From Diphasiastrum complanatum (taxonomy: Eukaryota > Streptophyta > Lycopodiopsida > Lycopodiales > Lycopodiaceae): a DNA stretch of 64,000 bases. Shown here piece by piece: positions 22,706-35,325 of this stretch (the stretch's first letter is position 1; each line of letters opens with the position of its first letter). The stretch is taken from contig CM055102.1 in NCBI GenBank assembly GCA_029204225.1, positions 47,276,870 through 47,340,869 on the forward strand, in the 5' to 3' direction. Under the pieces are notes generated by a model. It saw only the letters and a program-made list of their open reading frames with translations. It was not told the DNA's origin and did not search any database. A program made the translations under genes and the position numbers.

Positions 22706-23404
22706 TGTGAAGAATTGAAAAAGATTATCTATGTTAGATATAGGGGTCTTATGTTTTTTACATCAAGCATCTAGGTGTAGGATGTTGATAGGAATAAATT
22801 TGGCATAGATGGCAAATTATGCATTTCCACTTGTAATGCCACTATTGAGCCAAAATAGAGTAAGAGGCTAAACACTTGCTAATTAGAGTGTAGACAAGTG
22901 TAAAGTTTTTGTTTGATGAATTCCAAGAGGTCCAATAGGATTTAGAGGTGGAACCTTGTGAGGTCCAATAGGAAATTGAGGTGTGTTTGAATATAGTCCA
23001 ATAGAATTAAGAGGTGCATAGATCAATGATCCAATAGGATCAAGAGGTGACAAAATATGGTCCAATCATAGTTAAGCATAGTGGTAGCTCGTGGACCTAC
23101 TAGTATCACTGTACTCCTCATTTTGAAGCTAATTGATTTGGTGATTTCATGGATTTTGTGAGTTATTGGATTTCTAGCTTTCTCTCTCTACCCGAGAGCT
23201 CATGATGCATTTTCTCTCTCTACTCGAGGAGAGCAGCTTGTTTTTACTTAGATTATTTTTTGAATACTTCCCACATGTGTGAGTGAGAGCTGAAAGTGAT
23301 TGAATGCATGTAGTAGTGTGTTTTTTCCATAGGATTCAAGATTGATCTTGAATCTCAATCTAGTCTTGATCTTGGTGCATCTACACACCTTAGGAGATCA
23401 CAAG
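22706..23404 (+). repeat. 3' LTR of Cop-A (about 700 bp)
   Basis: It starts TGTGAAGAATTG directly after the polypurine tract (22692-22705, TTTTTTAGGAGGAG). The right end is either 23402, giving TGTGA...TCACA inverted termini, or 23404, abutting the TACATG flank. The two criteria disagree by two bases. Confidence 0.85.
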
Positions 23405-23410
23405 TACATG

Positions 23411-24313
23411 TAGTGGAAAGTCCACACGTGTGAAATTCAACAATGAAGACATCACAGAAGCATCATCATTTGCATCTTGAACATCCAAACCATCCTCATC
23501 AAGAGTAAGATTACCTTGATTGTCTCCTTGATCTCTCTTCTTCTTGTAGCACTCACTTGTAAAGTGTCCTTTGATGCCACAATAGAAGCCCTTGAGCTTT
23601 GATCTATCCTTCTTTTTGCCACTTGAAGAAGCATCCATTTGATCTTGCCCTTTAGACCACTTGCTTTTGGTTTTGCCCTTGAATTTGTCTTTTGTGAACA
23701 TAGCATCCTCTTGAAGTGTCGATGTATATCCACCTCTTGCTTGAAGCCTATATTCCTCATTGATCAAGATCTCTTGAAGATCCATCAAACTTGGCAAAGT
23801 CTTTTGAATAGAAATACTTTGAAAAATGTTAGCATGATCATCCAACAAGCCATTAAGAATCACTTGAATAAGCTCTCCTTCCTTAATGCTTTCATCTATG
23901 CAAGCTAACTCATCATTCAATGCTTTCATTCTCAAAACAAAAGTATTTGGACTTTCTTCATTCTTTTGCAAACAAGAAAAGATTTGCCTTCTTAGAGTCA
24001 ACACTCTAGAAGTAGACTTGGATTCATAAAGCTTCTTCAATGAATTCCAAGCTTCCAAAGATGATGTGCACTTACCAACTTCCTTGAGAAGTTCATTGGT
24101 AACATTCATCTCTATCATGTGTAGAGCCTTCTTGACCCTCTTGTCATACCTCAATTGATCTTGTTGTGTTGCTGGTCTCTCCTCCAAGCCTACAACAATA
24201 TCCAAAACATCAATTATCTCAAGAAGTGACTCCATCCTCACTTTCCACAATGAATAGTTACTTGAGATAAGCCTATCATTGGCTTCCAACATGACTTCAA
24301 TTGAGGTTGCCAT
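23411..24313 (-). pseudogene. Cop-B gag, zinc knuckle lacking first Cys
   Basis: The gag frame starts at 24313 (MATSIEVMLEANDRLISSNY). It runs through SLWKVRMESLLEIIDVLDIV, KALHMIEMNVTNELLKEV and LMDLQEILINEEYRLQ to the knuckle, which reads GFYCGIKGHFTSEC. The expected first Cys is Gly, a single T-to-G change. The frame stays open past the knuckle into an acidic tail, but protease is in the -1 frame across the Cop-A insertion. The N-terminal gag is otherwise intact, unusually good preservation for this window. Confidence 0.87.
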
Positions 24314-24912
24314 GTAGCAATGACCCGATCTTCTCTTTCAACCTGCTTCAATGCACAAAGCACTCCTTTGAACAACAACAAATACTTTCAAAAGAAATCA
24401 CCAAGATTTGAAACTATCTCACAAATTCTCTTCTAGCACTTATCCAAACAAATCAACACATAGAATCATGGAATCTTGATCAACCTATGATCTATCCTCA
24501 ATCTAATGACTTTTGCCACTTCCTAAGATTGAAACACACTTAAATGAAGTCCAGCAACCTCACTATCTAGAGATCCAATAAAAATTAGGGTTTTGACAAA
24601 ATCACAAAAAATTGACTATTCCAAATCTACATGCAAATGCTGAAAATTTGATATGCAATCTATAAGCCACCACTTAGGCTGAACCAATGATCCAAAAATC
24701 GGCCAAATCCAGTATGTGAATTCAAAAATCGGAATTGAACCAGTATATTGACCTATTTAGTGTTTTGATCTACAAAAGATCCAATCTACAAAAGCAAAAA
24801 TCCGATTTTGGTGTAGAATCCTCTCTAGCATGCTCTATACTTGATATCTTCACCAAATCATTGATAGATCTGATTTTCTCCTTCATAAACTAAAACAAAA
24901 TCTCTGATACCA

Positions 24913-25562
24913 TGTGAAAGATTTCAGATCCTTAAGATCCAATCTACTTGAATGATCTTTGGTTAGAAAGATAAATACACTACCAATCTCACCAATGTAG
25001 AAAAATCAGCATCTACACACAATTTGAGATGCAAACACTAATAGAACTTGATCAAACTTGAATGAAATGATTATGTACTATTGCTATCCGTAAAAAACTA
25101 GCAAGCTACTGTATTTCACATGTATAGATCCAAAAATAGCAAATATAAATCATTCTACACATAAAATTGCAAGCAATCACCAAGATAGTGCACCAATGGA
25201 TAGTAGAACCCAAGAGAACCATGTATCAGCATGAAATGAAATAGAGAAGAGAGAAGATCACTCTCTCCATGAGTTACATCCTTTTATAGCAGGTCCAAAC
25301 CCTATTTGGCCACTTGGCTTTTCCACCAAAATGCTAACCCTACTAATTTTGGGTCTAGATTCAATGTACCCAACTTATTCAAATTGAATCTATTCAAACT
25401 CGCATCCTGTCTTTCCCACACTTTAAAAAAGTGTTTATTCAAATGAAATTTAGACTAATGAACTTTGAAAAGTCAACCTCTAAGTCTAAAACAAGTTCTG
25501 GCCTCAATATGCCAAGTATGGAAATATTGCAAAATGTGATGAAACTAGTTGAATCTTTCACA
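24913..25562 (-). repeat. 5' LTR of Cop-B
   Basis: Same length and termini as the 3' LTR. The primer site TGGTATCAGAGA (minus strand, 24912-24901) lies immediately inside it, fixing the orientation. Confidence 0.93.
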
Positions 25563-26300
25563 TGGGCCATCCCAACTTCAAATCAATGGAAATAAATGTC
25601 AAAGTTCTAGTTGAGAATCAACTTGATGCTTAAGTAAAAGTATTGAGAAGTGATAATGGTGGAGAGTATATCTCCACTAAGATGATAGATTTTTATAAAT
25701 CCAATGGTTTTAAAAGAGAGCTTACGTGTACTTATAGTCCTCAACAAAACGGTATAGCCGAGAGAATGAATAGAACTCTTTGTGAGTGTGCAAAGGCTTT
25801 CAGGCTAGATTCATCTCTACCTAAGTCTTTTGGGGGAGAGGCTATTATTTGTGCAACTTGTTTATGTAATAGACTGCCATGTAAGCCATAACATCTTATG
25901 AGGCTCTATTTGGTAAGAAGCCAAATCTCAAAGATCTTAGAATCTTTGGATCTACTTGCTATGTTTTTTAGGCATTAGATACAAGAAAGAAGGATGATCC
26001 TACATCCATAAAGGGAAACTTTGTTGGTTATGCTGAAAATAGCAAACGATATAGAGTCTATAATCCTATCACTAAAAAGATTTTAGTGAGTAGAGATGCT
26101 ACATTTGATGAAGGTAACTACTACAAGTTGAATGAAAGTGCTTCTAATCCATCTTATGTCAAGGATTTTGTAAGGTTTGAGGAGGAGCCTACATGTGACC
26201 AAAGTCTTGAAGATCCATTTCAAGATCCAAGGACTCCAAGGAGATCTACAAGAAGGAAGGTCGAGCTCTCAAGCCAAGTTGCTTTGAAGAAGCTATGGAG
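25563..26300 (+). pseudogene. Cop-D integrase, part deleted
   Basis: Resuming after Cop-B, the plus strand reads the end of the zinc module start (HPNFKSM) but jumps within about 20 codons to VLRSDNGGEYISTKM. The CX2C half of the zinc module and the first catalytic Asp region are therefore deleted. The rest of the core is present (SPQQNGIAERMNRTLCECAK, SLPKSFGGEAIICA), then a stop near 25890, and the C-terminal region (VGYAENSKRYRVYNP, SRDATFDEG). Confidence 0.82.
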
Positions 26301-27611
26301 TCACAAGAATGGAGGGATGCCATGCAAAAGGAGTATGATGCTCTTATGGAGAATCATATACGGAAGCTTGTGGATCTTCCTCATGGAAGAAGACCACTTG
26401 AGTGCAAATGGATCTTTAGATTGAAGTGCAACCAAGATGGAAGCATCAACAAACACAAGGCAAGGCTAGTGGCAAAGGGGTTCTTACAGACCAAGGGAAT
26501 AGACTTTGATGAAACTTGTGCTCCTGTTGCTAAACTAGTATCCATAAGGTTGATCATTTCTCTTGCAACTACTTTTAATTGGCCTTTATTTCAACTTGAT
26601 CTTACTAATGCATTTTTAAATGGCTATTTGGAAGAGGAGATCTTCATGAGGCAACCCGAGGGCTTCATAAAAAAATATCAAGAAGAAAAAATATGTTTTT
26701 TGCTAAGAAGTCTTTATGGGCTTAAGCAAGCACCTAGAGCTTGGTACTCTAGGTTGAATGCTTTCTTAAACTCTATTAATTTTGCTGTAAGTGCTTATGA
26801 TCCTTTCTTGTACTTAAAATTCAATGATGGTAAAGTCATCATTCTCATTTTGTATGTAGATGACATTATCCTTAGTGGAAATGATCATGATGGTAAACAA
26901 GAAGTGAAAATAGCATTGTCTAAAGAGTTTAAGATGGTGGATCTTGGTGTTCTTCATTTCATACTAGGAATAGAAGTATCAAAAGGCAAAGATTTGAGTT
27001 TTATTTGTCAATCCAAATATGCTTCTTCTATTAAAGAAAAGTTTGAAATGAAAGATTGTAAAGGAGTAGAAACTCCTGGAGCAAAATGTGAAAGTCTCTA
27101 ATAGTGATGATGAAGCATCCTTTGAGGACATCACTCTATATAGAAGGCTTGTAGGCTCCCTAATCTATCTTAGAACTAGACCTGATATAAGTTATAGTGT
27201 AGGTAAGCTAAGCCAATCTATGCAAAATCCATTGGTTTGTCATTGGAAAAATGCTAAAAGGGTGCTGAGGTACATCTTGGCCACCAAGAACTTTGGCATT
27301 TTGTATCATGGATCTAACCTTGCTTTGAGGGCATATTCGGGTGCTGATTTTGCAGGTGATAAAGTGGATAGGAGGTCCACAAGTGATTTTGTTACCTTTC
27401 TTTGCAATGGCATAGTGTCTTGGCTTTCCAAAAAGCAAGACACAATTTCTCTATCTTCAACCGAGTTGGAATACAAGGCATTAACATCAAAAACAAATGA
27501 GATCTTGTGGTTGAAGAGACTTTTGGTGGAGTTGCAAGTCATGGAGGCCAAAGAGCAGCCAATTATATATTGTGACAACCAATCAAGCCAAGCATTAGCA
27601 ACCAATCCCAC
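26295..27611 (+). pseudogene. Cop-D reverse transcriptase-RNase H, truncated
   Basis: The 268-codon RT frame (26295-27101) has CKWIFRLKCNQDGSINKHKA, QLDLTNAFLNGYLEEEIFM, LYGLKQAPRAWY and intact YVDD (LYVDDIILSG). A frameshift near 27090 leads to the RNase H frame (SLIYLRTRPDISYSVG, SGADFAGDKVDRRSTSDF, SLSSTELEYKAL, YCDNQSSQALATNP). Homology ends abruptly at 27611, before the HARTKHIEI-type segment, so the 3' end of RNase H, the polypurine tract and the 3' LTR are missing. Confidence 0.88.
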
Positions 27612-30480
27612 CCTCAGTAATAAGGTTGGAAATCCTCCAGAATGTTGTAGTGTATGTGCACGATTAATCTTGTATGGATCTACTATGTATTCCTAGCTAC
27701 TAGATTTATCTGGTTAAACCAGTCAGTAAACATAAACATATGATCAAGAATTGTTGAGACAGATACTTGCAAAGTTAACGGATCTTTCTGTGGAAGATTT
27801 ATTGCTTAGCTTATAAATATTTTGGATAAGGATCTAAATGTGGTATTATACTAGTATAATTGAATTTTGCACATAGACATTTGAGATTCTTGAACCATTT
27901 GGTAATTAACTTGAGTAGTGATTACTCCTAGACAAAGTTAATTGATAAAACGATCAGTGTGATGAGGATTCACCAGAAACTGACTGTTTTGAGTTATATT
28001 GCTTGTAAGACGCATGAGTTGTGAGTCATCAGGATTCATCAGTTAAAATTATGTGCATCGAATATACGGTATTCTTAATATAGAGGATTCCTTAATTAAG
28101 GAACAAACTCAGCTCATTAGTGATTGGATCCCAAAGAGCTCAATTGGATAGCAGATCATAATGATTTTGAGAATAATAACTGAATTTATATTCAATAGGT
28201 TTTTGGGTGTCTAGATTTGGTTCTAGACGGTAATTTAAAGTTTTTTGTGGTTGAAGATGATTGTCATTATCATTTTGGTATGCTTTTTATCTTCAATGAC
28301 TTGTGGCTTATAGAACTTGAATATCTTGCACTCTAACAAAGAATTTGTTTGAGAATGTTGGCTGATTCTGATGAATCCCCAAGATACTCGGACAGAGCAA
28401 CTCAAGAGCACCTCTCACCTTAGACCGAGGAGGTCTCTGAGAAGATGAGACTAATGAAGACTGAGAGCCGAGTATGAGAGACGAGAAATACTAGCTAGGA
28501 AAGACATGCAAGAACTGTGTAAGCCTCATGGTGAATCCCGGAAGATGGAATGACCATGTAGGAACTAGTATTTCTAATAAAATGTAATAAATGCAAGTAG
28601 ACCTCTCTTAAAAAAAGTAGAGTGAGACCCCTTTTGATGGTGACCTCTAGTGGAGAGCACTATTCCACTTGTAATTCGTGAAATGTGGAAATTCCACTAG
28701 GATGCCACCTAAGGAGCTCTCTTGCTTATTTAAGAGACTCTCTCTTTGTGAAGAGAAGCTTTTGCATTGTATCTACTCCATGCTTAATAAGAAGATTTTC
28801 CATGAGTTTGATACTACACTAAGCTCCTTGATCATGATGGTTTTCTTGAGTGATGCCCCTATGATCATGCCCTTCCATTCATATTGTGTGTGGTTGTGGA
28901 TTTAGAGTGGATTAGTTTTCTTGCTTTCCTAGTTGTGGATTAGATTTCTTGTTTTCTTGTGGATTAATGTAGGAGCCAGCATTCAAGTAAACTAAATAGG
29001 GTGGATCTGTGGTGTGATTCTTGCATATCTCTGTACAATCCAGTTCTTGATGTTCTTGGGATGTCCAAGAATCAAAAGGCTGGTTGGTTTCTTTATTCTT
29101 GGACTTCTAACATGCTTTAGATTAGTTTCTTGTTTCTTGTTTTGTCAATTTATGCAAGGTAGCTCAGTGTTAATGTAGTGTAGGCTCTGATTTCAGTTCG
29201 TTTTAAGTGTAGATAGCTGTAGAATCTGTAGAACGTTCATTGGTTTGTATGCTGATCTGTGAATGAGCGTTCTTGGCTTGCATCCATGTAGAATGTAAGT
29301 GCGTTCAAGAGCAACATCCCTGAGTAGTCCTTTGATAGACAGGACATAAAGAAAATACGAAAACAACACTTTGTCCCTTCTGCCTGGGTTGGCATTGTTA
29401 AATCAAGAAGACATCTAACGAATGCCTTAGCTGGTAATAGGCAGAAACGGTTCTGAAGGAGTAGAAAGAATCAGAGAAACGAGTAAACAACAGGTCCTCT
29501 GGAGCAGGGGATCTGTCAATAGAGAATATTCTTAAAATCCAGTATTTTCCTAGTGGAAAAGATTTTGGAATGATTCTTATTATTTTTCTTGAGTTATGTT
29601 GGACATATACTCCAGTATCCTTTCATGATTAAGTACGGGTTTGGATTTTAGTGAGTTATGATTGACGAATCATAAGGATCTAAATATTTATGATTGATGG
29701 ATCATAAATAGATACTTAATTATTGTTAGAGGATTATAAGGAATTGTGATGATTCTTAGGTGTGACTATTAGTTCTTGATCTATCAAATGAAATAGGAAT
29801 TTAGATCAATGTTTTGAAAATCTGGATCACAAGTACTCAAAGATAAACTATTTTTCAACCGTTAACCTCTTCTTTGGAGTACAAACTCAAGTTTGGAAAG
29901 TACACTAAGCGAGAAATATTTTCTTTTGAGTTTCACTCTTTATAAGCTAGTAACATCACCTTCATGTAAAACATTCACATGAAACATTGAGTGAAGTATT
30001 ACCTAACTCAGGAGATTAAAGTTAAAGAAAATTAACTATTACAGTCTGAAATTATCCACAATCTCTGGCAGACAAATCCTAAAGGCTTTCAAGTACAAAT
30101 ATCCTTAGAATACATCATTCTAAGATATAGTAATTCATTCAATTAGAACCTCTAAAAGATCCATTAAAATAGAAAATGGTTGAACTCAATTCTGAGTATA
30201 CCCTTGAGTTAAATGCCCATGTTTCTAGCATCATTTGCAAGAAAATCACAACCATTCATCTTAATAGATATGTTTGTCTCCTATAATAACTGGAGGTCTA
30301 ATAAAAAAATTGTACTCAAGCATCCGCAGAACCATAATCTATAGCATAATATCATCCACTAGATTAACTAAATTCTCCACAAGTAAAACAAGTTATCCTG
30401 TGAAAATGTTTGTGAGATCCATAGGCTCTCAATACAACAAGGGCAATAAATAAGAAACTCACTTTATTGTATTTAAATAT
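27612..30480. other. Non-coding region with one LTR-like segment
   Basis: I find no coding homology. A possible solo or truncated LTR starts near 28356 (TGTTGGCTGATTC). It has internal features typical of a plant LTR: a TATTTAAGAG box near 28725, followed by a CTCTCTCTTTG-rich leader. I could not find its partner or right end. The rest is AT-rich with no supported gene. Confidence 0.35.
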
Positions 30481-31354
30481 TCGTATAAAGGCCAAAAAAT
30501 GTCTTTTGAACAATTCTTAGATGTTGGCTTAAAGAGTGATTTGTGACCACCCTTTTACTCTTATGCATTTCATCACAAAGGTGGCCAAGAGTTTTTATGC
30601 ATTTCATCACCAAGGTGGCCAAGAGTTTTTATGGGTGGTATAAAAAATGGATTTTGTTTTTGTATTCCTTTTTTTGTCAATCTACTTAGTCACTCAATTA
30701 ATTTTGCAAATCTTTAAAAAATTGGGCATTAAAAAAGAACTCTTCTAAACTTGGTTCAATGGTAGTTTAAGGGTGATGTTTGGATGTTTTTACATAAAGA
30801 CACAATGGCAAGCATAGAATGCCCTTTAAATTACCATAAAATCTTATTTAAAGGGTGGCCAAAGCCATTCTTTAACCAATTGAATGCTTGTACCCTTCAA
30901 TTTTTTTAACACTTTAAGATTGTGCATAAAAGTTAGCCCCCTTTATATCGCCCTTTAAAGAAACTTTAAAAGAAGAAATTTGAACACTTTTACAAAAATA
31001 CACAATGACAAGCATAGACTACCCTTTAAGTTGCCATAAAATTTGGTCTAAAGGGTGGTCTATGGTCTCTCTTTTTTGAAGTAACTGATTAAATAAAGGG
31101 TGGATTTTGTTTTTGAGGCCAAAATCTGCCCTTTAACTCCTCTTTTATTTTTCAAAACAATGCTTATAAGATGGCTAAAAGCCACCTTTTCATAAAGTTC
31201 ATAGGGCGGCCAAAAGCCGCCCTTAAAGTAGTGGTTTAAAGGGTAGTGTCAAAACAACGGCCAATGGATCAAAGGGTGGATACCAAAAACCGCCTTATAA
31301 ATCAATCTAAAGCATGGTTTTTGGCCAACATTTCTACGCACTTTTCTTGTAGTG
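30480..31354. mobile_element. CACTA (En/Spm) transposon terminus with subterminal repeats
   Basis: The right end, 31342-31354, is TTTTCTTGTAGTG, the reverse complement of CACTACAAGAAAA, a terminal inverted repeat characteristic of plant CACTA elements. The preceding 800 bp are packed with AAAGGGYGG / CCRCCCTTT words in both orientations (e.g. near 30850, 31036, 31200, 31235, 31266), as expected of transposase-binding subterminal repeats. The opposite end was not found in the window. No transposase is present in this stretch. Confidence 0.7.
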
Positions 31355-32579
31355 GGGGAAATCAGATTAGACATTCAAGGTGAGGCGTAGTCAAGGCCTG
31401 TAACTAGAGTTGATCTATGACCATTAGAGGTGAAGGCATAGGGGCTAATTGCTACACGGAAGTTGCTACAATTCATGAAATGAGATTATACCATAAGGAT
31501 CTGATCTAGCATTATACTTGTAGTGGGTTGGGAAGAGAACCTATGCTACAAGGATGGTTCACCGTGCATCGGTGAATGATAAAAGGAATGTGCTACGAGA
31601 CATAGTTGCATCCAACTCTTTCGCACGACCTCCTCAGCCCATAATCAACTAAATACATAGTGCGACTACGCTATGCCACTTCTCACAACGACTTTTTTTA
31701 AAACCATATCAGCTAATAGCTTGGTAAAAGAACGTGATTCACTAGAGATAATCCATTAAGCTCGAGCTAGTTAGTGAGGCTCTAAATTTAGGCCTATGCA
31801 AGGTATGTTGGAAAGAGGTGATAGCAATAACAACAAGTCGAAGGCATTGAACAACTTATCAAGCGCAGCGGAATGGACCTACTTTCCTAATGCATACTAC
31901 GCCTATCAATATTGAACAAAACATAATGACAAGAGTCATGTTCAATCTTTTAGCAACTAACTTTGAAATCATCAAAGCTAAAGTGATTACGTAGCCAAAC
32001 AATGAAGAATTGAATAATCAGACAAAAGCAATATGAGATCACGGAGATTCTGACATAATATTGAACGCAATAAAAGATAGATTGATTCAGCAAAATAGAT
32101 AATGATGAGCACAAGACAATTGCGGATAGAAACCATGTACTCTAAGCTATCTCTGAAAACTCTGTCTGATTTGGACTTCCGCTGATAAGCAGTAAGCGCT
32201 AATAGAAAAACTTTAAATAAACTCTAAGAACTGAGCTAGAATGCTCAAGAGTGTTCGAGCTTGAAAGCTTGAGAGAGCTGCTACTTGATTCAAAATACTA
32301 AAAGTATGATCAGATATTTATACTAAGCAAATGCAGCTAGTCTAGTAGGATAGCTAATTAGGTCATAGATCTTAATGGTCAGTTGGCCATAGTGAGCTAG
32401 CATCCATCCAATTATTACTTATTGGAAATTTGCTTGCTAGACAGACAAGTCTTTAGCTTGAGCGATTCTTGAGTATTTTGGTAGACTGTGTAGAAACATG
32501 CATAAAACTGTAGAACTGGATAATAAGTGGATGAAGATTAAAAGATTGATTAGTCGATAATCAGAAGAATAATCCAACA
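31355..32579 (-). repeat. Region containing the 3' LTR of Cop-H
   Basis: On the minus strand the LTR starts TGTTGGATT at 32579, immediately after the polypurine tract (AAGGGGGAG, 32588-32580). A TATA-like AGTATAAATAT lies near 32324-32314. The left end cannot be placed because the partner LTR is missing. The left half of this interval (31355 to about 32000) may be unrelated sequence. Confidence 0.55.
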
Positions 32580-32586
32580 CTCCCCC

Positions 32587-34740
32587 TTAATATGAATCCA
32601 TGAATGCTTTGACCTTCAAACTTAGTTTTGCACAAAATTGCTTATTTGGATCCAAGCTTAATGCTTTAGTAAAAATATCCGTTGTCATATCTTGTGTTTG
32701 ACAGTACTGCAAGTCAACCTCTTTGTCGAGAACTTTGCTTCTGACATATTGATACTTAATTTCAATGTGCTTACTCCTAGAATGAAATCTAGGGTCGGTT
32801 GATAAAACAATGGCACTTTGATTATCAAAAAATAGAATTGTCGAGGCATATTGATTCAAACTTATATCTAAAAGTAAGTTTCTCAACCATATTCCTTCCT
32901 TTGTAACTTGAGAGGCTACGATATACTCTGATTCAGTGGAAGGTAGAGCTATCAAAGTTTGCTAAGCAACCATTGAGAATATTGAGTTTGTCATTGTCGA
33001 CTCCTGCATAACAAATGCAAAAGTCCATAGTAGCTTGAAGATATCTCATGACTCTGATAAGAGCCTTCCAATGTGTTATACTAGGGTTGGTCATATACTG
33101 ACTAAAGGAACTAACTACAAAAGCTATGGCTAGTCTAGTACAAATTATCACGTACATAAGAGATCCTATTATCGAATAATGATAAGAATACTCACACATA
33201 TGCACCTTCTCTTTGATTGTTGGGGACACTGGTCCTTTGACATCTTGAGTCCTGGATCCATTGGTGAGAGAGCTAATTTTCAATTCATCAGATTATATCT
33301 AATTAAGACATTGTGAATGTATCTTTGTTGAAAAATATAGATCAACTTCCATTTTTTGTCTCTTTGGATTTGAATACCTAGACAGTAATGAGCTTCGTCC
33401 AGATCGGTCATGTTGAAGTCGGAAGATAACATTGTCTTAGCTTCCTTTATCGGATCGATATTGTTGCTAAAAAGCAATGTGTCATCCATGTACAAAGTGA
33501 TAATGATAAAGAATTGCTACACTGACTTGAAGTAGACATTCAAATCTGAAGAGCTTGGTGTGTAGCTGTGATCAATAAGGGAAGTATTGATCCTTTGAAA
33601 CCATGCTAGAGCAGATTGCTTCAAGCCATAAAGTGCTTTATGGAGTTTACTCACATAGTTGTGTTTACCTTCGATATTGTAACCTTCAGGTTGCACCATG
33701 TAAATGTTCTCTTCAATACCTCCATTAAGATATGATGTCTGTACATCGATTTGATGTATTTTCAAATCTGCTACAGCATCAAATGACAATAGAAGTCCGA
33801 TAGAAAAATGTTTAACTACTGGACTAAAGCTCTCAATGTAGTCGATGTTCTGTACCTGAGAGAATCCTCTGGCTACAAGTCGAGCCTTTCTTCGATCAAT
33901 ACTTCTATCTCCCTTGTACTTGATTTTGAATAACCATTTGCAATCAACTACATTTCTGTTGGCAGGTAATTCAACGATTGTCCAAGTCTGGTTCTTGATA
34001 AGAGATGAATATTCTTTATTCATTGCTTCTTTCCAGATATCGAAATCGGGCTAAACTGAGTGCCTCTTTGACAATCATCAGCTCTTGAACAAGGTAAGTT
34101 GCAGAATCGTTGATATACCTGTTAGGTGGTCTACTGGCTCTTATCAATCTTTTGGGTGATGATCAAAGTTGATCTTCATCATGCTGTAGTTGATGAACTG
34201 CAACATAATCATCTTCAGCTTCACCATTCATAAGCTGTTCGTCGGGAGTAGATAAGCTTGGACCTCCAATAGGAATGTTCAAATTTGGAACTTGAAAGTT
34301 CGATGTTTTGGAAGAGTCCAGAAGTTCGATTATATGAACTTTCCCTTTACCTTTGAGGTCAATAAACTGATCTTCGATGAAGATGACATCCCGGCTAGTG
34401 AATATCTTCAACTAGACAGATCATACAACTTATAAGCTTGATCTGAAGTAGTGTAGCTGATGAAAATCGATTTCATACTCTGGAAGTCGAGCTTCTTCCT
34501 TAGATCATGCAAAATCTGCGCATAAGTGATACATCCAAAAACTCGTAAGTTTGATAAAGAAGGTGTGGAGCCTGTCCAAACTTCGTATGGTGTTTTGTCT
34601 GAGAGATCTTAGTAGGACATCTGTTTGGAATATAAGCTGCAGTTGAAACTGCTTCATCCCAGAGGGACTTTGAAAGTGTCACATGTGATAACATGCACTT
34701 TGCCGATTCGCTTAAGGTTCTTGTTGTAAAGCTACCTTTA
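32587..34740 (-). pseudogene. Cop-H copia integrase-RT-RNase H, degenerate
   Basis: Minus-strand copia pol in pieces. The integrase C-terminal half is at about 34740-34500 (KSLWDEAVSTAAYIPNRCPT). The IN-RT linker is at 34411-34163. RT is at 34023-33517 (CKWLFKIKYKGDRSIDRRKA, QIDVQTSYLNGGIEENIYM, LYGLKQSALAWFQ). The catalytic box is at 33495-33280 (YMDDTLLFS). RNase H is at 33283-32587 (STESEYIVASQ, FFDNQSAI, HSRSKHIEI, TTDIFTKAL). Several stops and frameshifts separate these. It is a different copia lineage from Cop-A/B/D, more like Cop-I. Gag, protease and the N-terminal integrase are absent, cut where the CACTA transposase fragment begins. Confidence 0.82.
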
Positions 34741-34839
34741 CAGCCTTTCTTGGGATGATTCAAGATGATGATCTTACTGATGCGTATGTCATTGTTGTTT
34801 ACTTTTCTTATGAAGATACATTTCATCCAAGGAGATACC

Positions 34840-35325
34840 ACTGGCATCCATTGAGGTGGCAAGTTAGGCACTGTCCATAACCGTTGGATGTTGTTCTTAG
34901 AATGATTCATGAAAACATTGAAAGGCTTCATAACACAAAGAGCAAGGCCTGAGGGTAGCATGGTAGAAGGATGGCTAGTGCAAGAGTCCATGGTTTACAT
35001 CACAGACTTTCTTGCTCATAGCGATCCTTCTATTCCTCATCTTTGGGATAAGAAGGATGATGAGCGTGTTGTTGGGGAAGTTCCTCAAGGAGAATGAGTG
35101 AGTCCTTCAGATAAAGGTAAATAAGTTTTGCATTTTTAATAACGAGGAAATGCAAAAGTGATTTTCGTGTACGAAGAATCCAAGGATCGTAGACAAATCG
35201 CTCGAGCCACTTTCATGAGAGGGCATAGAAGACAAGGATATCCACCTGACCTCACCCTTCTACCCAAGGAAATGACGCTTGATTGGTTGTGTGATGCGCT
35301 TAGAGAAGCCTCGACAAACAACCAG

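Larger units (their letters stand above)
19791..23404 (+). mobile_element. Cop-A copia element, youngest insertion, internally deleted
   Basis: A plus-strand copia element inserted into Cop-B. Only the first 185 bp of the 5' LTR remain (19791-19975), joined directly to the pre-integrase domain, so the rest of the LTR, primer site, gag and protease are gone. The 3' LTR runs from 22706 to about 23402-23404. Both flanks read TACATG (19785-19790 and 23405-23410), consistent with a target duplication. The shared 185 bp of LTR differ at one position. Confidence 0.88.
16076..25562 (-). mobile_element. Cop-B copia element (Tto1-like layout), host of Cop-A
   Basis: This is a full-length minus-strand copia element: two 650-bp LTRs (16076-16725 and 24913-25562), primer site, gag, protease, integrase, RT, RNase H and polypurine tract. 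Target copies are TGGGA (16071-16075) and TGGGC (25563-25567), one base diverged. LTR termini are TGTGAAAGATT/AATCTTTCACA. By eye the LTRs differ at about 29 of 650 positions. Cop-A sits between gag and protease. Several frameshifts in pol make it inactive. Confidence 0.93.
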
